Assembly: GCA_023409695.1 (NCBI GenBank)
Contig: JAEYQZ010000257.1
Coordinates: 1 to 10,250, forward strand
Direction: 5' to 3'
From: Methanobacteriota archaeon
GTDB lineage: Archaea > Methanobacteriota > Methanobacteria > Methanobacteriales > Methanobacteriaceae
Length of the DNA: 10,250 nt
Shown: positions 1 through 6,907 of the stretch, one piece after another
How the letters are laid out: the number at the start of each line of letters is the position of its first letter
How positions within the stretch are numbered: the stretch's first letter is position 1
Made by a program: the position numbers and the translations under genes
The notes under the pieces: model-generated
What the model was told of the DNA's origin: nothing
Database searches by the model: none
Seen by the model: the letters and a program-made list of their open reading frames with translations, nothing else

Positions 1-1311
1 TCCCTTAAGATTGTGGCCATTACAGGAACCATTGGCGCTATTTTGATGTTCATCCTTGCAGGATATATTGCAATAGACTGGTGGCATAAACCTGAAGCGC
101 TGCTCCCCCTCCAGATTGTAGCACTTATGGCGCCGTTCAGTGTTATTGTGGGAGTTTTCAGAGGCGTTTTCCAGGGATACTACAAGATGACAAATATCTT
201 AATCACCCGTGCATTTGAACAGGTGTTTACGATTATATTTGCCATAGCTCTGGTTGTAATCGGTTGGTACGTTGCAGGAGCAGTTGTAGGTACTGCAATA
301 GGTTTCATGGCCTCTGCAGCAGTTTCAGTATATCTTTTTAGAAAACAGATATGGAGTAAGTTAAACCGAAAACATGACTACCATAGCCTTAGACCAAATA
401 GAGATAAAACATTCACAACTAGAGAAGAACTTGGAATAGCTGTAATGCTCATTAAGTTCTCAGTACCAGTAGTCATAACTGGACTGGCCGAAATGTGTCT
501 TTATGACATTGGTACTATATTTATAGGAGTATACCTGGCAAGTCAGTATGCAGGATACTATACCAATGCAAGCGCAATTGCAAGGCTTCCACTTATAATC
601 TCAACAGCAGTTGCTACATCAGCGCTCCCCGCCACTTCTGAAGCTCTTAGCTTGAGAGATGGTCCATTACTCCAGACTTATATCTCTCAATCTTATAGAT
701 ACGTTGGATTCTTTGTAGTACCAATGTGTACCGTCACAATTATCTTTGCAGCCCCTATAATCGCGTTGCTCTTTGGTGATGCATATACTCCAGGAGCAGG
801 AGCTCTTCAAATATTTGTAACTGGAATGGTATTCTTTACAATTTATAATATCTCATCAAGTATATGCCAGGGTCTTGGAAGGCCATTTATCCCAATGCTT
901 GCACTTATTGTGGGAACAACCGTAGAACTTATTCTAAGCGTACTGCTGATCCCTAGTATTGGAATAGAAGGCGCTGCAACAGGCACAACCGTAGCAGCAT
1001 TTATTATAATGATAATAACGCTTTATGGAACCTTTAAACTCTCGAGAGTGAATATTCCAGTGGCAGATTTTACTAAAATCATAATGGCTTCCTTTTTAAT
1101 GGGCGTTATTTTAATGCTGCTTCCTAAAACCATAGGAGGGTTCCTGCTGTCAATTATAGCGGCACCTTTACTCTATGCATTATTCATTACAGTGGTCGGA
1201 GGATTTAAAAAAGAGGATATGGCTGTAATGTATAGATTTGCAGGTAAATTTGGACCACTTGCAGGAATACTTAGAAAAGTAATAGGTTCTTTAGGAAGAT
1301 TCGCCAGATAA
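1..1311 (+). CDS. Polysaccharide/lipid-oligosaccharide flippase, 5'-truncated by window edge
   Basis: This integral membrane protein probably moves lipid-linked sugar or cell-wall precursors across the cytoplasmic membrane (Wzx/SpoVB-like branch of the MATE-like flippases). The frame is open to base 1. A GTG at 13 could be read as a start, but the protein there begins inside a membrane segment, so the true N-terminus lies upstream; about 436 codons are visible. I see roughly ten or more hydrophobic segments. A FRGVFQGYYKM stretch near residue 55 and a GLGRPFIPM plus LLIPSIGIEGAATGT stretch near residues 295-325 are typical of this superfamily. The C-terminus is basic. An oligo-T terminator follows and trpE has its own promoter, so the gene is probably not part of the trp operon. 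The family call is firm; the substrate (exopolysaccharide, glycan or pseudomurein precursor) cannot be told from sequence. Confidence 0.85.
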   Translation, partial: SLKIVAITGTIGAILMFILAGYIAIDWWHKPEALLPLQIVALMAPFSVIVGVFRGVFQGYYKMTNILITRAFEQVFTIIFAIALVVIGWYVAGAVVGTAIGFMASAAVSVYLFRKQIWSKLNRKHDYHSLRPNRDKTFTTREELGIAVMLIKFSVPVVITGLAEMCLYDIGTIFIGVYLASQYAGYYTNASAIARLPLIISTAVATSALPATSEALSLRDGPLLQTYISQSYRYVGFFVVPMCTVTIIFAAPIIALLFGDAYTPGAGALQIFVTGMVFFTIYNISSSICQGLGRPFIPMLALIVGTTVELILSVLLIPSIGIEGAATGTTVAAFIIMIITLYGTFKLSRVNIPVADFTKIIMASFLMGVILMLLPKTIGGFLLSIIAAPLLYALFITVVGGFKKEDMAVMYRFAGKFGPLAGILRKVIGSLGRFAR

Positions 1312-1350
1312 GAGCAGGTATTGCATAGATTTAAGCGGGAATCACAGAAC

Positions 1351-1370
1351 TTATTTTTTATTATTTTTTT
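1351..1370 (+). terminator. Oligo-T terminator after the flippase gene
   Basis: Two runs of T (six at 1354-1359, seven at 1364-1370) lie about 40-60 bases after the flippase stop codon. Archaeal RNA polymerase terminates at such oligo-T tracts without needing a hairpin, and I see no strong hairpin here. The site separates flippase transcription from the trp promoter that follows. Confidence 0.6.
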
Positions 1371-1394
1371 AAAGACAGTATTTCAACATATTAA

Positions 1395-1461
1395 CGTACA
1401 TATATGTACTATAAAGCTTTAAATAGTACTATAAAGCATATAGGATACTGTAAGAAGTACA
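1395..1461 (+). promoter_or_regulatory. trp operator region with four phased GTAC boxes
   Basis: GTAC cores sit at 1396, 1406, 1426 and 1457. The spacings of 10, 20 and 31 bp are close to whole turns of the helix, so all four face one side of the DNA. The first two form a perfect 14-bp palindrome (1396-1409). The second and third begin a 12-bp direct repeat GTACTATAAAGC (1406-1417 and 1426-1437) that brackets the TATA box. In Methanothermobacter the repressor TrpY binds TRP boxes with consensus TGTACA upstream of trpE. The boxes here (CGTACA, TGTACT, AGTACT, AGTACA) are each one or two bases off that consensus. That a TrpY-like protein binds here is inference. Confidence 0.6.
1413..1425 (+). 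promoter_or_regulatory. TATA box of the trp operon
   Basis: TTTAAATA at 1418-1425, preceded by AAAGC as a possible BRE, matches the methanogen TATA consensus. A start of transcription about 25 bases downstream would fall near 1446-1450, giving a leader of roughly 30 bases before the ATG at 1478. The box lies between the two 12-bp direct repeats, so a repressor bound there would block TBP/TFB. The two CTATAAAG stretches within the repeats are alternative TATA candidates. Confidence 0.55.
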
Positions 1462-1466
1462 TTAAT

Positions 1467-1473
1467 AGGTGAT
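1467..1473 (+). promoter_or_regulatory. Ribosome binding site AGGTGAT ahead of trpE
   Basis: AGGTGAT lies 4 bases before the ATG at 1478. GGTGA(T) or GTGAT elements lie 3 to 5 bases before the start codons of trpF, trpB and trpD, so this spacing points to the ATG at 1478 and not to the trpE GTG at 1488, which is 14 bases away. The ATG opens a 10-codon ORF in a different frame from trpE, which makes the true trpE start uncertain. Confidence 0.6.
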
Positions 1474-1477
1474 TAAT

Positions 1478-1510
1478 ATGAAAGGCAGTGAATGTTTTTG
1501 GCGATATTAA
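1478..1510 (+). CDS. Possible 10-codon trp leader ORF overlapping trpE
   Basis: ATG at 1478 opens the peptide MKGSECFWRY, ending at TAA 1508-1510. It has the best-placed ribosome binding site in the region (AGGTGAT, 4-base gap) and overlaps the start of trpE out of frame. It contains a Trp codon (1499-1501), although the seven trp proteins have only one Trp between them. It could be a translated leader coupled to trpE. It could also be the true trpE N-terminus separated from the gene by one extra base: losing one T from the run at 1495-1499 would read MKGSECFGDIKLNK straight into TrpE. Chance is a third option, since the ORF is very short. Confidence 0.3.
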   Translation: MKGSECFWRY

Positions 1511-2861
1511 ATTAAATAAGCCAGTTAGTATCGAACTTGATTTCGATTCTCCTTTTGAATTGTTTAAAAATATATATAGAAACTACGAAAGTGCGTTTCT
1601 CCTTGAATCCATGGAAAGCGACAGCGGACTTGCAAGACTATCAGTTTTAGGCTTCAAGCCAGCTGCAATCTTAAGAGCTTATGGAAATATTTTGATGGTA
1701 GAAAAAGATGGAGTTCAAGAAGAAATTGAGACCGAAAATCCATTTGAAGAACTTAAAAAATTAACATCTAAAAGTAATGGAATAAAAGGATTTAGAGGGG
1801 GACTTGTAGGTTATATCTCCTATGAATCAGTTCGGCATTTTGAAAATATTGATGTTCAAGAATCAGAATATCCTGATTTTGAGTTTGGTTTATTCTTAGA
1901 TGCAATTACATTTGACAGGTTACAGAATAAATGCGAATATGTAACTCTTGGCGAAAATAGAATCGAGGAAATAAACCAGATTGCAAAAGAGTCACACGAT
2001 ATTGGTAATATCGACTTTAAGTTTAAAGGGCATTATTTTTCCAGGGAAAAATATGAAAGCATGGTCAGAGAAGCTAAGGAAAAAATAAAAGCAGGTGAAA
2101 TTTTCCAGAGTGTTATCTCAAATGCCCTTGAATATGAAATCACTGGCGATAAGCTTTCAATTTATAAAGCACTTCGTGAAATGAATCCTTCGCCATATAT
2201 GTATCATTTAAAACTTGGAGAGCGCGAGATAATTGGTTCAAGTCCTGAAATGCTCGCCAGGGTTGAAGGAAGAGATGTAGAAACATATCCAATTGCAGGG
2301 ACCAGAAAACGTGGTAAAACAGATGCTGAAGATAAAAAACTGGAAATAGAACTGATGCATGATGAAAAAGAACTTGCAGAACATTTAATGCTTGTTGACC
2401 TTGCAAGAAATGATGTTGGAAAAGTAAGCAAGTTCGATTCAGTACGCGTTCCAGAATACATGGGTGTAAAGAAATTTTCACATGTACAGCACATTGTTTC
2501 TCATGTAACAGGAAAATTAAGAGAGAACATGACAGCAGTTGATGCATTCAGCTCCATCTTCCCGGCAGGGACCTTAAGCGGAGCTCCAAAAATTAGGGCC
2601 ATGGAAATAATAAACGAACTGGAAGGACTTCCAAGGGGACCTTACGGTGGTGCTTTAGGTTACTTCTCATTAAATGGAAATGCAGATTTCGCAATTGTTA
2701 TAAGAACACTGGTCTGCAATGGAAATAAAGCTAAAATACAGGCAGGTGCCGGAATCGTGCATGATTCAGTTCCTGAAAATGAATATCTTGAATGCGAAAA
2801 CAAAGCACAGGCGGTTATAAAGGCTCTTGAAGTTGCAAGCGGTAAGGGGGAACTAAAATGA
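1488..2861 (+). CDS. trpE: Anthranilate synthase component I
   Basis: Converts chorismate to anthranilate using ammonia delivered by TrpG; first step of tryptophan synthesis, cytoplasmic. The 457-residue length fits the family. The tryptophan feedback-site motif LLES is at residues 38-41 and NPSPY at 233-237. Chorismate-binding motifs follow in order: KAGEIFQ 201-207, GSSPE 250-254, PIAGTRKRG 268-276, HVQHIVSHVTG 332-342, FPAGTLSGAPK 358-368, GYFSLNGNADF 391-401 and IQAGAGIV 417-424. The alanine in PIAGT (PabB usually has lysine there) favours TrpE over aminodeoxychorismate synthase. The feedback motifs suggest inhibition by tryptophan. The GTG start at 1488 is the only usable in-frame start near the conserved N-terminus, because a TGA lies at 1479-1481. 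It has only a weak AAAGG two bases upstream. The protein has no tryptophan. The stop overlaps the trpG start (ATGA). Confidence 0.96.
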   Translation: MNVFGDIKLNKPVSIELDFDSPFELFKNIYRNYESAFLLESMESDSGLARLSVLGFKPAAILRAYGNILMVEKDGVQEEIETENPFEELKKLTSKSNGIKGFRGGLVGYISYESVRHFENIDVQESEYPDFEFGLFLDAITFDRLQNKCEYVTLGENRIEEINQIAKESHDIGNIDFKFKGHYFSREKYESMVREAKEKIKAGEIFQSVISNALEYEITGDKLSIYKALREMNPSPYMYHLKLGEREIIGSSPEMLARVEGRDVETYPIAGTRKRGKTDAEDKKLEIELMHDEKELAEHLMLVDLARNDVGKVSKFDSVRVPEYMGVKKFSHVQHIVSHVTGKLRENMTAVDAFSSIFPAGTLSGAPKIRAMEIINELEGLPRGPYGGALGYFSLNGNADFAIVIRTLVCNGNKAKIQAGAGIVHDSVPENEYLECENKAQAVIKALEVASGKGELK

Positions 2862-3481
2862 TATTGATACTTGATAATTACGATTCATTTACATATAATC
2901 TCTATCAGTTAGTTGGACAGCTTGAAAAAGACATAACGGTTAAGCGAAATGATAAAATAACCATTGAAGAAATAAGGGAGCTTCAGCCAGACAGCATAAT
3001 AATTTCTCCAGGCCCTGGAAACCCCACCAATAAAAAGGATTTTGGGGTTTGTGAGGATGTCATTAAAGAATTTAAAGGCAAAATTCCCATTTTAGGAGTA
3101 TGTTTAGGGCATCAAGGTATTTTTGCAACATTTGGAGGGAAAATTAAAAGAACAGAGCCAATACATGGTAAGTTAAGTAAAATCTCCCACGACAGGGAAG
3201 GAATATTTAAAGATGTTGAAAATACCCTCGTTGCAACAAGATATCATTCACTTATCTGTGATGAAGAAAGTGTTCCAGATTGTATAGAAGTCACTGCAAA
3301 AACAGAAGACGGGACCATAATGGCAATAAAACATGCAGACTGCCCTGTTTTTGGCCTTCAGTTCCATCCAGAGTCAATAGGCACAGCCAGCGGGATTAAA
3401 ATAATTAAGAACTTCTTAGAGGTTGAGAGAACCCATAGTTCTCAAACCCCAAAAACAAAGTTTTTAGAGGGTTGTACATGA
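2858..3481 (+). CDS. trpG: Anthranilate synthase component II (glutamine amidotransferase)
   Basis: Hydrolyses glutamine and supplies ammonia to TrpE. It is a class I glutamine amidotransferase of 207 residues. The N-terminus MILILDNYDSFTYNL is typical of TrpG/PabA. The oxyanion motif PGPGNP is at 51-56. The catalytic triad is Cys82 (GVCLGHQ), His170 and Glu172 (FHPES). The start overlaps the trpE stop as ATGA, implying translational coupling that would keep the two subunits in balance, with GGGGG as upstream ribosome binding site. The last 17 or so residues (from about 191, polar and Thr/Ser/Lys rich) run past the usual end of the domain. The RNA for this tail can form two small hairpins just before trpC. 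A second role in folate synthesis with a PabB partner, known for some TrpG proteins, cannot be judged here. Confidence 0.96.
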   Translation: MILILDNYDSFTYNLYQLVGQLEKDITVKRNDKITIEEIRELQPDSIIISPGPGNPTNKKDFGVCEDVIKEFKGKIPILGVCLGHQGIFATFGGKIKRTEPIHGKLSKISHDREGIFKDVENTLVATRYHSLICDEESVPDCIEVTAKTEDGTIMAIKHADCPVFGLQFHPESIGTASGIKIIKNFLEVERTHSSQTPKTKFLEGCT

Positions 3482-4266
3482 TAGCGTTCTCACAGATAAT
3501 CACTCAGAGGAAAAACGTGCTGGAAAGAGACATGAAATATCGGCCTCTAAGTGAACTAAAAGAAAACATTCGAGGAACTAAGGTACAGGCTGATTTTAAA
3601 AAGGCATTAACTAATACCAATGACATTTCTGTAATCTGTGAATACAAGCCGGCATCTCCATCTAAAGGAGACATTTCTAACCTCCTGGTGGAAGATGTAG
3701 TTCCCATCTATGATAAAGGGGGAGCAAGTGCTATCTCAGTGCTTACAGAACAGACATTTTTTAAAAGCAGCATTAAAAATCTGCGTATCGCATCTAAAGT
3801 AAGCAAACTTCCGCTTCTTAGAAAGGATTTTGTAATGGATGAATACCAGATCTATGAAGCCCGGTCCTGTGGAGCCAGTGCCGTACTCTTAATGGCAGGT
3901 ATTTACAAAGATCTTAGATTTGGAATAGACCTATGCCATTATCTTGAAATGGATGCCCTTGTAGAGTGTAAAAACAGGGAAGAAATAGAAATGGCCACCA
4001 AAGCAGGTGCTGACATAATAGGGATTAACAACAGGGATTTCAGCGACTTCAGTATCGATTTTAAACGGACTGAAAAGCTTGCAAAATACATACCTGAAAA
4101 TACAGTTCTTGTATCAGAAAGCGGGGTTAAAAATCCAGAGGATGTTAAACTTCTTGGAAGCTACGGCGCAGATGCAGTTTTAATAGGTTCAACCATCATG
4201 GAATCAAATAACATACTTGAAACCGTAAAAGAACTGGTTAAAGCAGGTAACGCAAAGGTGAATTAA
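3478..4266 (+). CDS. trpC: Indole-3-glycerol phosphate synthase
   Basis: Closes the indole ring: converts carboxyphenylamino-deoxyribulose phosphate to indole-3-glycerol phosphate with loss of CO2 and water. It is a (beta/alpha)8 barrel of 262 residues. Visible family motifs are EYKPASPSKGDI (55-66, Glu55 and Lys57), LLRKDFVMDEYQI (113-125, general-acid Lys116), LVE at 161-163, IGINNRD (181-187), SESGV (213-217) and the phosphate-binding end ADAVLIGS (231-238). The common KRxSPS form of the first motif reads KPASPS here. I chose ATG 3478, which overlaps the trpG stop as ATGA and has AGAGGG a few bases upstream; the longer reading from TTG 3472 adds two residues and lacks this support. The protein has no tryptophan. 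Its TAA is directly followed by the trpF ATG. Confidence 0.96.
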   Translation: MIAFSQIITQRKNVLERDMKYRPLSELKENIRGTKVQADFKKALTNTNDISVICEYKPASPSKGDISNLLVEDVVPIYDKGGASAISVLTEQTFFKSSIKNLRIASKVSKLPLLRKDFVMDEYQIYEARSCGASAVLLMAGIYKDLRFGIDLCHYLEMDALVECKNREEIEMATKAGADIIGINNRDFSDFSIDFKRTEKLAKYIPENTVLVSESGVKNPEDVKLLGSYGADAVLIGSTIMESNNILETVKELVKAGNAKVN

Positions 4267-4917
4267 ATGAAATTCAAAATTTGCGGGATTACACAGCTTG
4301 AAGACGTTCGAGTATGTGAAAATGAGGGCTCTGCTTTTATTGGGTTTATAAACATAAAGAGATCCAAGAGATTTCTGGATATAGAAAAAATAAGAGAACT
4401 GGTGGACTCACTGGAAAATAAAGAAAATGCAGTACTTGTAATTGAACCTGAAACTGTTGAAGAAGCCATAGGTTCTGTAGAAAAAAGCGGTGTTAAAAAT
4501 GTACAGCTGCACTCATTACTGGCAGAAGATATAGATAAACTAAAAGAAATTAATGTAATTAAAGCCATTGGAATTCCTGAGAAAATCGATGAATCTAAAA
4601 AAGAAGAGATAGAATCATTTGCAAAAGTCTGTAAATGTCTAATATTTGATTCTATGATTAGAGGTAAAAGTGGCGGTACTGGAAAGCAAATTCCACTTGA
4701 AGTTGCGGCTGAAGCGGCCAAAATTGCAAAAAAAAGCAATACAGATATAAAACTGTTTCTTGCAGGCGGAATTAATGCACAAAGGATAAAAAATGAAGGA
4801 AATTTAATTAAAAACATTTTTGATTATGTTGATATTAATTCAGGGGTTGAAGATAGTCCTGGAATTAAAAATAGGGATAAAATAATAGAATTTGTTGAAA
4901 ATTGCAAGGTGATTTAA
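4267..4917 (+). CDS. trpF: Phosphoribosylanthranilate isomerase
   Basis: Amadori rearrangement of N-(5-phosphoribosyl)anthranilate to carboxyphenylamino-deoxyribulose phosphate, the step before TrpC. It is a (beta/alpha)8 barrel of 216 residues, near the usual 200-220. The general-base Cys6 is in KICGIT at the N-terminus. VQLH is at 79-82 and the general-acid Asp128 is in LIFDS. Phosphate-binding loops are GGTGK (136-140) and LAGGI (165-169), and VDINSGVE (188-195) closes the barrel. The GGTGKQIP form lacks the usual aromatic residue after the lysine. The ATG starts directly after the trpC stop with AAGGTGA upstream. The gene is visibly more AT- and Lys-rich than trpB, and its sequence is less conserved overall, as is common for TrpF. 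No tryptophan is present. Confidence 0.94.
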   Translation: MKFKICGITQLEDVRVCENEGSAFIGFINIKRSKRFLDIEKIRELVDSLENKENAVLVIEPETVEEAIGSVEKSGVKNVQLHSLLAEDIDKLKEINVIKAIGIPEKIDESKKEEIESFAKVCKCLIFDSMIRGKSGGTGKQIPLEVAAEAAKIAKKSNTDIKLFLAGGINAQRIKNEGNLIKNIFDYVDINSGVEDSPGIKNRDKIIEFVENCKVI

Positions 4918-6089
4918 TGATTTTAGACGGTAAATTCGGTAAATACGGCGGGATATACGTTCCAGAGCTTCTAATTCCCGCCCTTGAAGAACTCGAGAAG
5001 GCATTTTTAAAGTACAAAGATGATAAGCAGTTCAACGCAGAACTTGAATATTATTTAAGGGAATTTGCAGGCAGGCCAACCCCTCTTTACTACGCAGAAA
5101 ATCTTTCAGAAAAACTTGGATGTAAAATCTACCTGAAGAGGGAAGATCTACTCCATACAGGTGCTCATAAAATAAACAACACTCTTGGACAAGGGCTTCT
5201 TGCAAAATATATGGGCAAAGAAAGATTAATAGCAGAAACTGGAGCCGGACAACACGGTATTGCAACTGCAACTGTAGGTGCCCTGTTTGGAATGCCAACA
5301 GATGTTTATATGGGTAGTGTAGATGTAGCACGTCAGAAGTTGAATGTATTTAGAATGGAAATATCTGGAGCAAGGGTAATTCCTGTAGAAAGCGGATCTA
5401 AGACTTTAAAGGATTCTATGAATGAAGCTATGAGGGACTGGATAACCAATGTAGAGGACACCCACTACCTGATAGGTTCTACTGCAGGCCCTCATCCATA
5501 TCCCACAATGGTAAAACACTTCCAGACAGTTATTGGAAAAGAAACAAAGAAAGATATCCTTGAAAAAGAAGGTGAACTTCCAGATGCAGTAATAGCATGT
5601 GTGGGTGGTGGAAGTAACTCCATGGGAATATTTTCAGAATTTATAGACGATAAAGAAGTAGAACTTGTAGGTGCTGAAGGAGGAGGAGACGGTTTAGAAG
5701 GTAAACACGGTGCAACACTCAGTGCAGGTACTGAAGGAATCCTCCACGGGTCTTTATCTTTTGTTCTTCAGGATGACCATGGACAGATCTCTGAAGCCCA
5801 TTCCATATCTGCAGGGCTGGACTATCCCGGCGTAGGTCCTGAACATTCATATTTAAAAGTTACAGGACGTGCGAAATACGGCCCTATTACAGATGAAGAA
5901 GCATTTAGAGCATTTAAGATGTTATCAAAATATGAAGGTATCATTCCGGCACTTGAAAGTTCACATGCTGTTGCAATGGCTGAAAAATACGCTAAAGAGA
6001 ATCCCGGAAAAACAATAGTTGTAAACCTCTCAGGAAGGGGAGATAAAGATGTTAATATAATCGCAGACTTTATGGGGGTAAAATTATGA
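4917..6089 (+). CDS. trpB: Tryptophan synthase beta chain (TrpB1 type)
   Basis: PLP enzyme that joins indole, channelled from TrpA, to serine to give tryptophan; works as an alpha2-beta2 complex. The length of 390 residues is typical. The PLP lysine is Lys85 in HTGAHKINN, the catalytic glutamate is Glu107 in AETGAGQHG, the phosphate-binding glycine loop GGGSNS is at 230-235, and SGRGDKD is at 372-378. Adjacency to trpA and the overall motif pattern favour the TrpB1 form that pairs with TrpA over stand-alone TrpB2. I chose ATG 4917, which overlaps the trpF stop by one base (TAATG) and has AAGGTGAT with a 3-base gap; an upstream TTG at 4902 would place this site inside the gene. Trp175 (in RDWITN) is the only tryptophan in the seven trp proteins. 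Confidence 0.97.
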   Translation: MILDGKFGKYGGIYVPELLIPALEELEKAFLKYKDDKQFNAELEYYLREFAGRPTPLYYAENLSEKLGCKIYLKREDLLHTGAHKINNTLGQGLLAKYMGKERLIAETGAGQHGIATATVGALFGMPTDVYMGSVDVARQKLNVFRMEISGARVIPVESGSKTLKDSMNEAMRDWITNVEDTHYLIGSTAGPHPYPTMVKHFQTVIGKETKKDILEKEGELPDAVIACVGGGSNSMGIFSEFIDDKEVELVGAEGGGDGLEGKHGATLSAGTEGILHGSLSFVLQDDHGQISEAHSISAGLDYPGVGPEHSYLKVTGRAKYGPITDEEAFRAFKMLSKYEGIIPALESSHAVAMAEKYAKENPGKTIVVNLSGRGDKDVNIIADFMGVKL

Positions 6090-6895
6090 ACATAGAAAGC
6101 TACGAAGCAGCATTCGAGAGAACTAAAGCAAAAAAAGAAGGTGCATTTATTCCATTCGTAGTTGCAGGCGACCCTGATTTTGAAACATCCCTCGAAATTG
6201 TGAAAGTTTTTGTAGAAAATGGTGCTGATGCGCTTGAAATTGGTTTCCCATTCAGCGATCCTGTTGCTGACGGGCCTACAGTTCAACTAGCAGACATAAG
6301 AGCACTCGAAGCCGGGATGACTGCTGAAAAGGGTTTTGAATTTATAAGAAGGATTCGTGAATTTACTGATGTCCCTGTTGGAGTTCTTACATACTACAAT
6401 TTAATTTACAAAATGGGTCTCGATAAATTTTACGAAATGGCCAGAGATAATGGTGCAAATGCCATACTTGCAGCAGATTTACCTCCTGAAGAGGCAGATG
6501 ATGCCCTGGAAGCAGCAGCAAAGAATGGTGTTCAACAGATCTTCATGGCGGCACAAACCACAAGTAACGAGAGGTTACAAGCGATAACAAAAATGTGTTC
6601 TGGTTTCCTCTACGTGGTTGCAGTTATGGGAACCACCGGTGCAAGATCTGAAATTAAAACAACCACAGTTGAACTCATAAAAAGAATAAAAAGCCACAGT
6701 GACATTCCAATAAGTGTAGGATTTGGTATTTCAAAGCCAGAACACGTTAAAGAAGTTATTAATGCCGGTGCTGACGGCGCTATTGTTGCAAGTGCTATAT
6801 TGAATATAATAACTGAAAACCTTGAAAATAAAGAAGAAATGCTGCAAAAAGTTGGAGAATTCTGCACTGAACTTAAAGAAGCTACTAAAAGTTAA
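6086..6895 (+). CDS. trpA: Tryptophan synthase alpha chain
   Basis: Cleaves indole-3-glycerol phosphate to indole and glyceraldehyde 3-phosphate and passes indole to TrpB. It is a (beta/alpha)8 barrel of 269 residues, the normal size. The catalytic glutamate is Glu51 and the catalytic aspartate Asp62, within ALEIGFPFSDPVADGP (49-64). The active-site loop region reads MGTTGARSE (181-189), and the phosphate-binding stretches are VGFGISKPEHV (211-221) and DGAIVASAI (230-238). The start overlaps the trpB stop as ATGA, with GGGGGT upstream, so the two subunits are likely translated in a coupled manner. No tryptophan is present. Confidence 0.97.
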   Translation: MNIESYEAAFERTKAKKEGAFIPFVVAGDPDFETSLEIVKVFVENGADALEIGFPFSDPVADGPTVQLADIRALEAGMTAEKGFEFIRRIREFTDVPVGVLTYYNLIYKMGLDKFYEMARDNGANAILAADLPPEEADDALEAAAKNGVQQIFMAAQTTSNERLQAITKMCSGFLYVVAVMGTTGARSEIKTTTVELIKRIKSHSDIPISVGFGISKPEHVKEVINAGADGAIVASAILNIITENLENKEEMLQKVGEFCTELKEATKS

Positions 6896-6907
6896 AAAGT
6901 GATTTTT

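Noticed and set aside
2483..2490. TGTACA within trpE and again at the trpG-trpC junction (3474) and in the PAP2 gene (about 9480)
   Set aside because: Isolated copies of a 6-base palindrome in coding sequence with no promoter context; expected by chance.
2140..2547. Minus-strand open frames within trpE (2140-2547 and 2204-2494)
   Set aside because: They lie fully inside trpE, have biased composition, and resemble no family; they are shadows of the coding strand.
4263..4817. 184-codon minus-strand open frame opposite trpF
   Set aside because: It covers trpF almost exactly, is rich in Ser/Ile/Phe as expected from reversed Lys/Asp/Glu-rich AT codons, and trpF has all its catalytic motifs.
5822..6286. 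154-codon minus-strand open frame across the trpB-trpA junction
   Set aside because: Both plus-strand genes are complete and overlap as ATGA; the antisense frame shows no family motif.
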